From: Pyrinomonadaceae bacterium
GTDB lineage: Bacteria > Acidobacteriota > Blastocatellia > Pyrinomonadales > Pyrinomonadaceae
Direction of reading: 5' to 3'
NCBI GenBank assembly: GCA_025937955.1
Contig: JAICQI010000382.1
Span: 1-6,067, forward strand
Length of the DNA stretch: 6,067 nt
The notes beneath the pieces are model-generated. The model was not told the DNA's origin, searched no databases, and saw only the letters and a list, made by a program, of their open reading frames with translations. This document shows positions 5,465 to 6,067 of this stretch, one piece after another (position 1 is the first letter of the stretch; each line of letters starts with the position of its first letter). The position numbers and the translations under genes are program-made.

Positions 5465-6067
5465 TTACTTCCATCTTCGCCCGTGCTTGATCACGATATC
5501 GACGTCTTGCAGGAGATTGATATGCCGCAGCACGTCGCCGCGGACGGCGATGATGTCGGCGTACTTGCCTTCGGTAATGGTCCCGACTTGATCGGAGACT
5601 TTCATGGCGACTGAGGGCCAGTAGGTGGCGGCGCGGATGGCGGTCATGGGGTTGATGCCGAAGGCGTTGACCCAGGCGTCGAGTTCGCGCCATGTGGTTT
5701 GGCTGTGGAAGTTCATGGGGATGCCGCTGTCGGTGCCAATCAAGAGCACCACGCCTGATTCAGAGAGTTGGGAGATCTTGCGCGCGAGTGTCGGACGACG
5801 CAGCGGCGTGATCTGGTAGTAACCGAGCTGTCCCGGTTTCTTCAGAGAGCCTTTGATGTCGTCGATAATCGATTGCGGCAGTCCAACTTGCCACGATGGA
5901 TCGTCAAGCTGCTCGGGATTGTCACGAACGTACTCGTAGTTCAAAAGCCCCTGCACTGTCGGCGTCCAGAACAACGGCCCCAGACTCATCTTCGCCGTTC
6001 GTTCGCGAATCATCGCGATGATCTCCGCCGGATACTCAGGCGCGGTCGCGAGTCCCGTGTGTTCAAA
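5465..6067 (-). CDS. Metal-dependent amidohydrolase, imidazolonepropionase-like, C-terminal part
   Basis: The frame is open to the right edge, giving the last 200 residues of a protein that usually has about 420-480. The first visible residues, FEHTGLATAPEYP, contain a His that fits a metal ligand of the amidohydrolase TIM barrel. VVLLIGTDSGIPMNFHSQTTWRELDAW (106-132 of the visible part) carries the GTDSG motif, whose Asp is the conserved catalytic/metal ligand, and the His and Glu of the following loop. MTAIRAATYWPSVAM (141-155) and VGTITEGKYADIIAVRGD (161-178) are the conserved return to the small beta-sandwich domain, ending IVIKHGRRWK. Relatives hydrolyse cyclic amides or dipeptides (prolidase-like), and many are secreted; the N-terminus is out of view, so a signal peptide cannot be judged. 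The substrate is unknown. It is probably unrelated to the glycan genes. Confidence 0.9.
   Translation of the reverse strand, partial: FEHTGLATAPEYPAEIIAMIRERTAKMSLGPLFWTPTVQGLLNYEYVRDNPEQLDDPSWQVGLPQSIIDDIKGSLKKPGQLGYYQITPLRRPTLARKISQLSESGVVLLIGTDSGIPMNFHSQTTWRELDAWVNAFGINPMTAIRAATYWPSVAMKVSDQVGTITEGKYADIIAVRGDVLRHINLLQDVDIVIKHGRRWK

Noticed and set aside
5424..5693. 89-residue Arg/His-rich open frame on the minus strand, ending in KKAQKAQKIHA
   Set aside because: It is an out-of-frame reading of the amidohydrolase, and its repetitive tail is simply the CTTTTTGTG repeat translated.

Overview
The window is about 6 kb of a bacterial chromosome, moderately GC-rich and densely packed, with seven protein genes (two cut by the window edges) and no RNA gene, transposase or CRISPR array. 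Gene content, an imidazolonepropionase-like amidohydrolase and two kinds of short degenerate repeat at gene junctions are the sort of thing I associate with environmental, soil-type bacteria such as Acidobacteriota (Blastocatellia-like). That placement is an inference from memory; no marker gene is present.

Bases 1-4652 (+ strand) hold five co-directional genes: a GT2 glycosyltransferase (5' end missing), two GT4 glycosyltransferases, a small P-loop sulfotransferase and a class I SAM-dependent methyltransferase. Gaps after the first are 39, 7, -44 and 3 bases, so they look like one transcription unit. The set reads as the later part of a surface-polysaccharide locus (exopolysaccharide, capsule or O-antigen): the glycosyltransferases extend a lipid-linked glycan on the cytoplasmic side of the membrane, and the sulfotransferase and methyltransferase could decorate the sugars. 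The sulfotransferase gene uses arginine codons unlike its neighbours and may be a later arrival.

Bases 4682-6067 (- strand) converge on that unit. The gene nearest the junction is a probable GT-A-fold glycosyltransferase-like protein with a DAD motif. Upstream of it, running off the right edge, is the C-terminal half of a metal-dependent amidohydrolase, probably unrelated to glycan synthesis.

The most unusual feature is how the gene borders are built. Copies of an ATCCGTG-type repeat sit at 2104-2134 and, as an inverted pair, at 4631-4692. A CTTTTTGTG-type repeat fills the 33 bases at 5432-5464. Repeat sequence supplies the stop codon of the first GT4 gene, abuts the start of the second, supplies both stop codons of the convergent pair, and forms the whole leader of the minus-strand glycosyltransferase gene. 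I see no convincing new multi-gene system beyond this.
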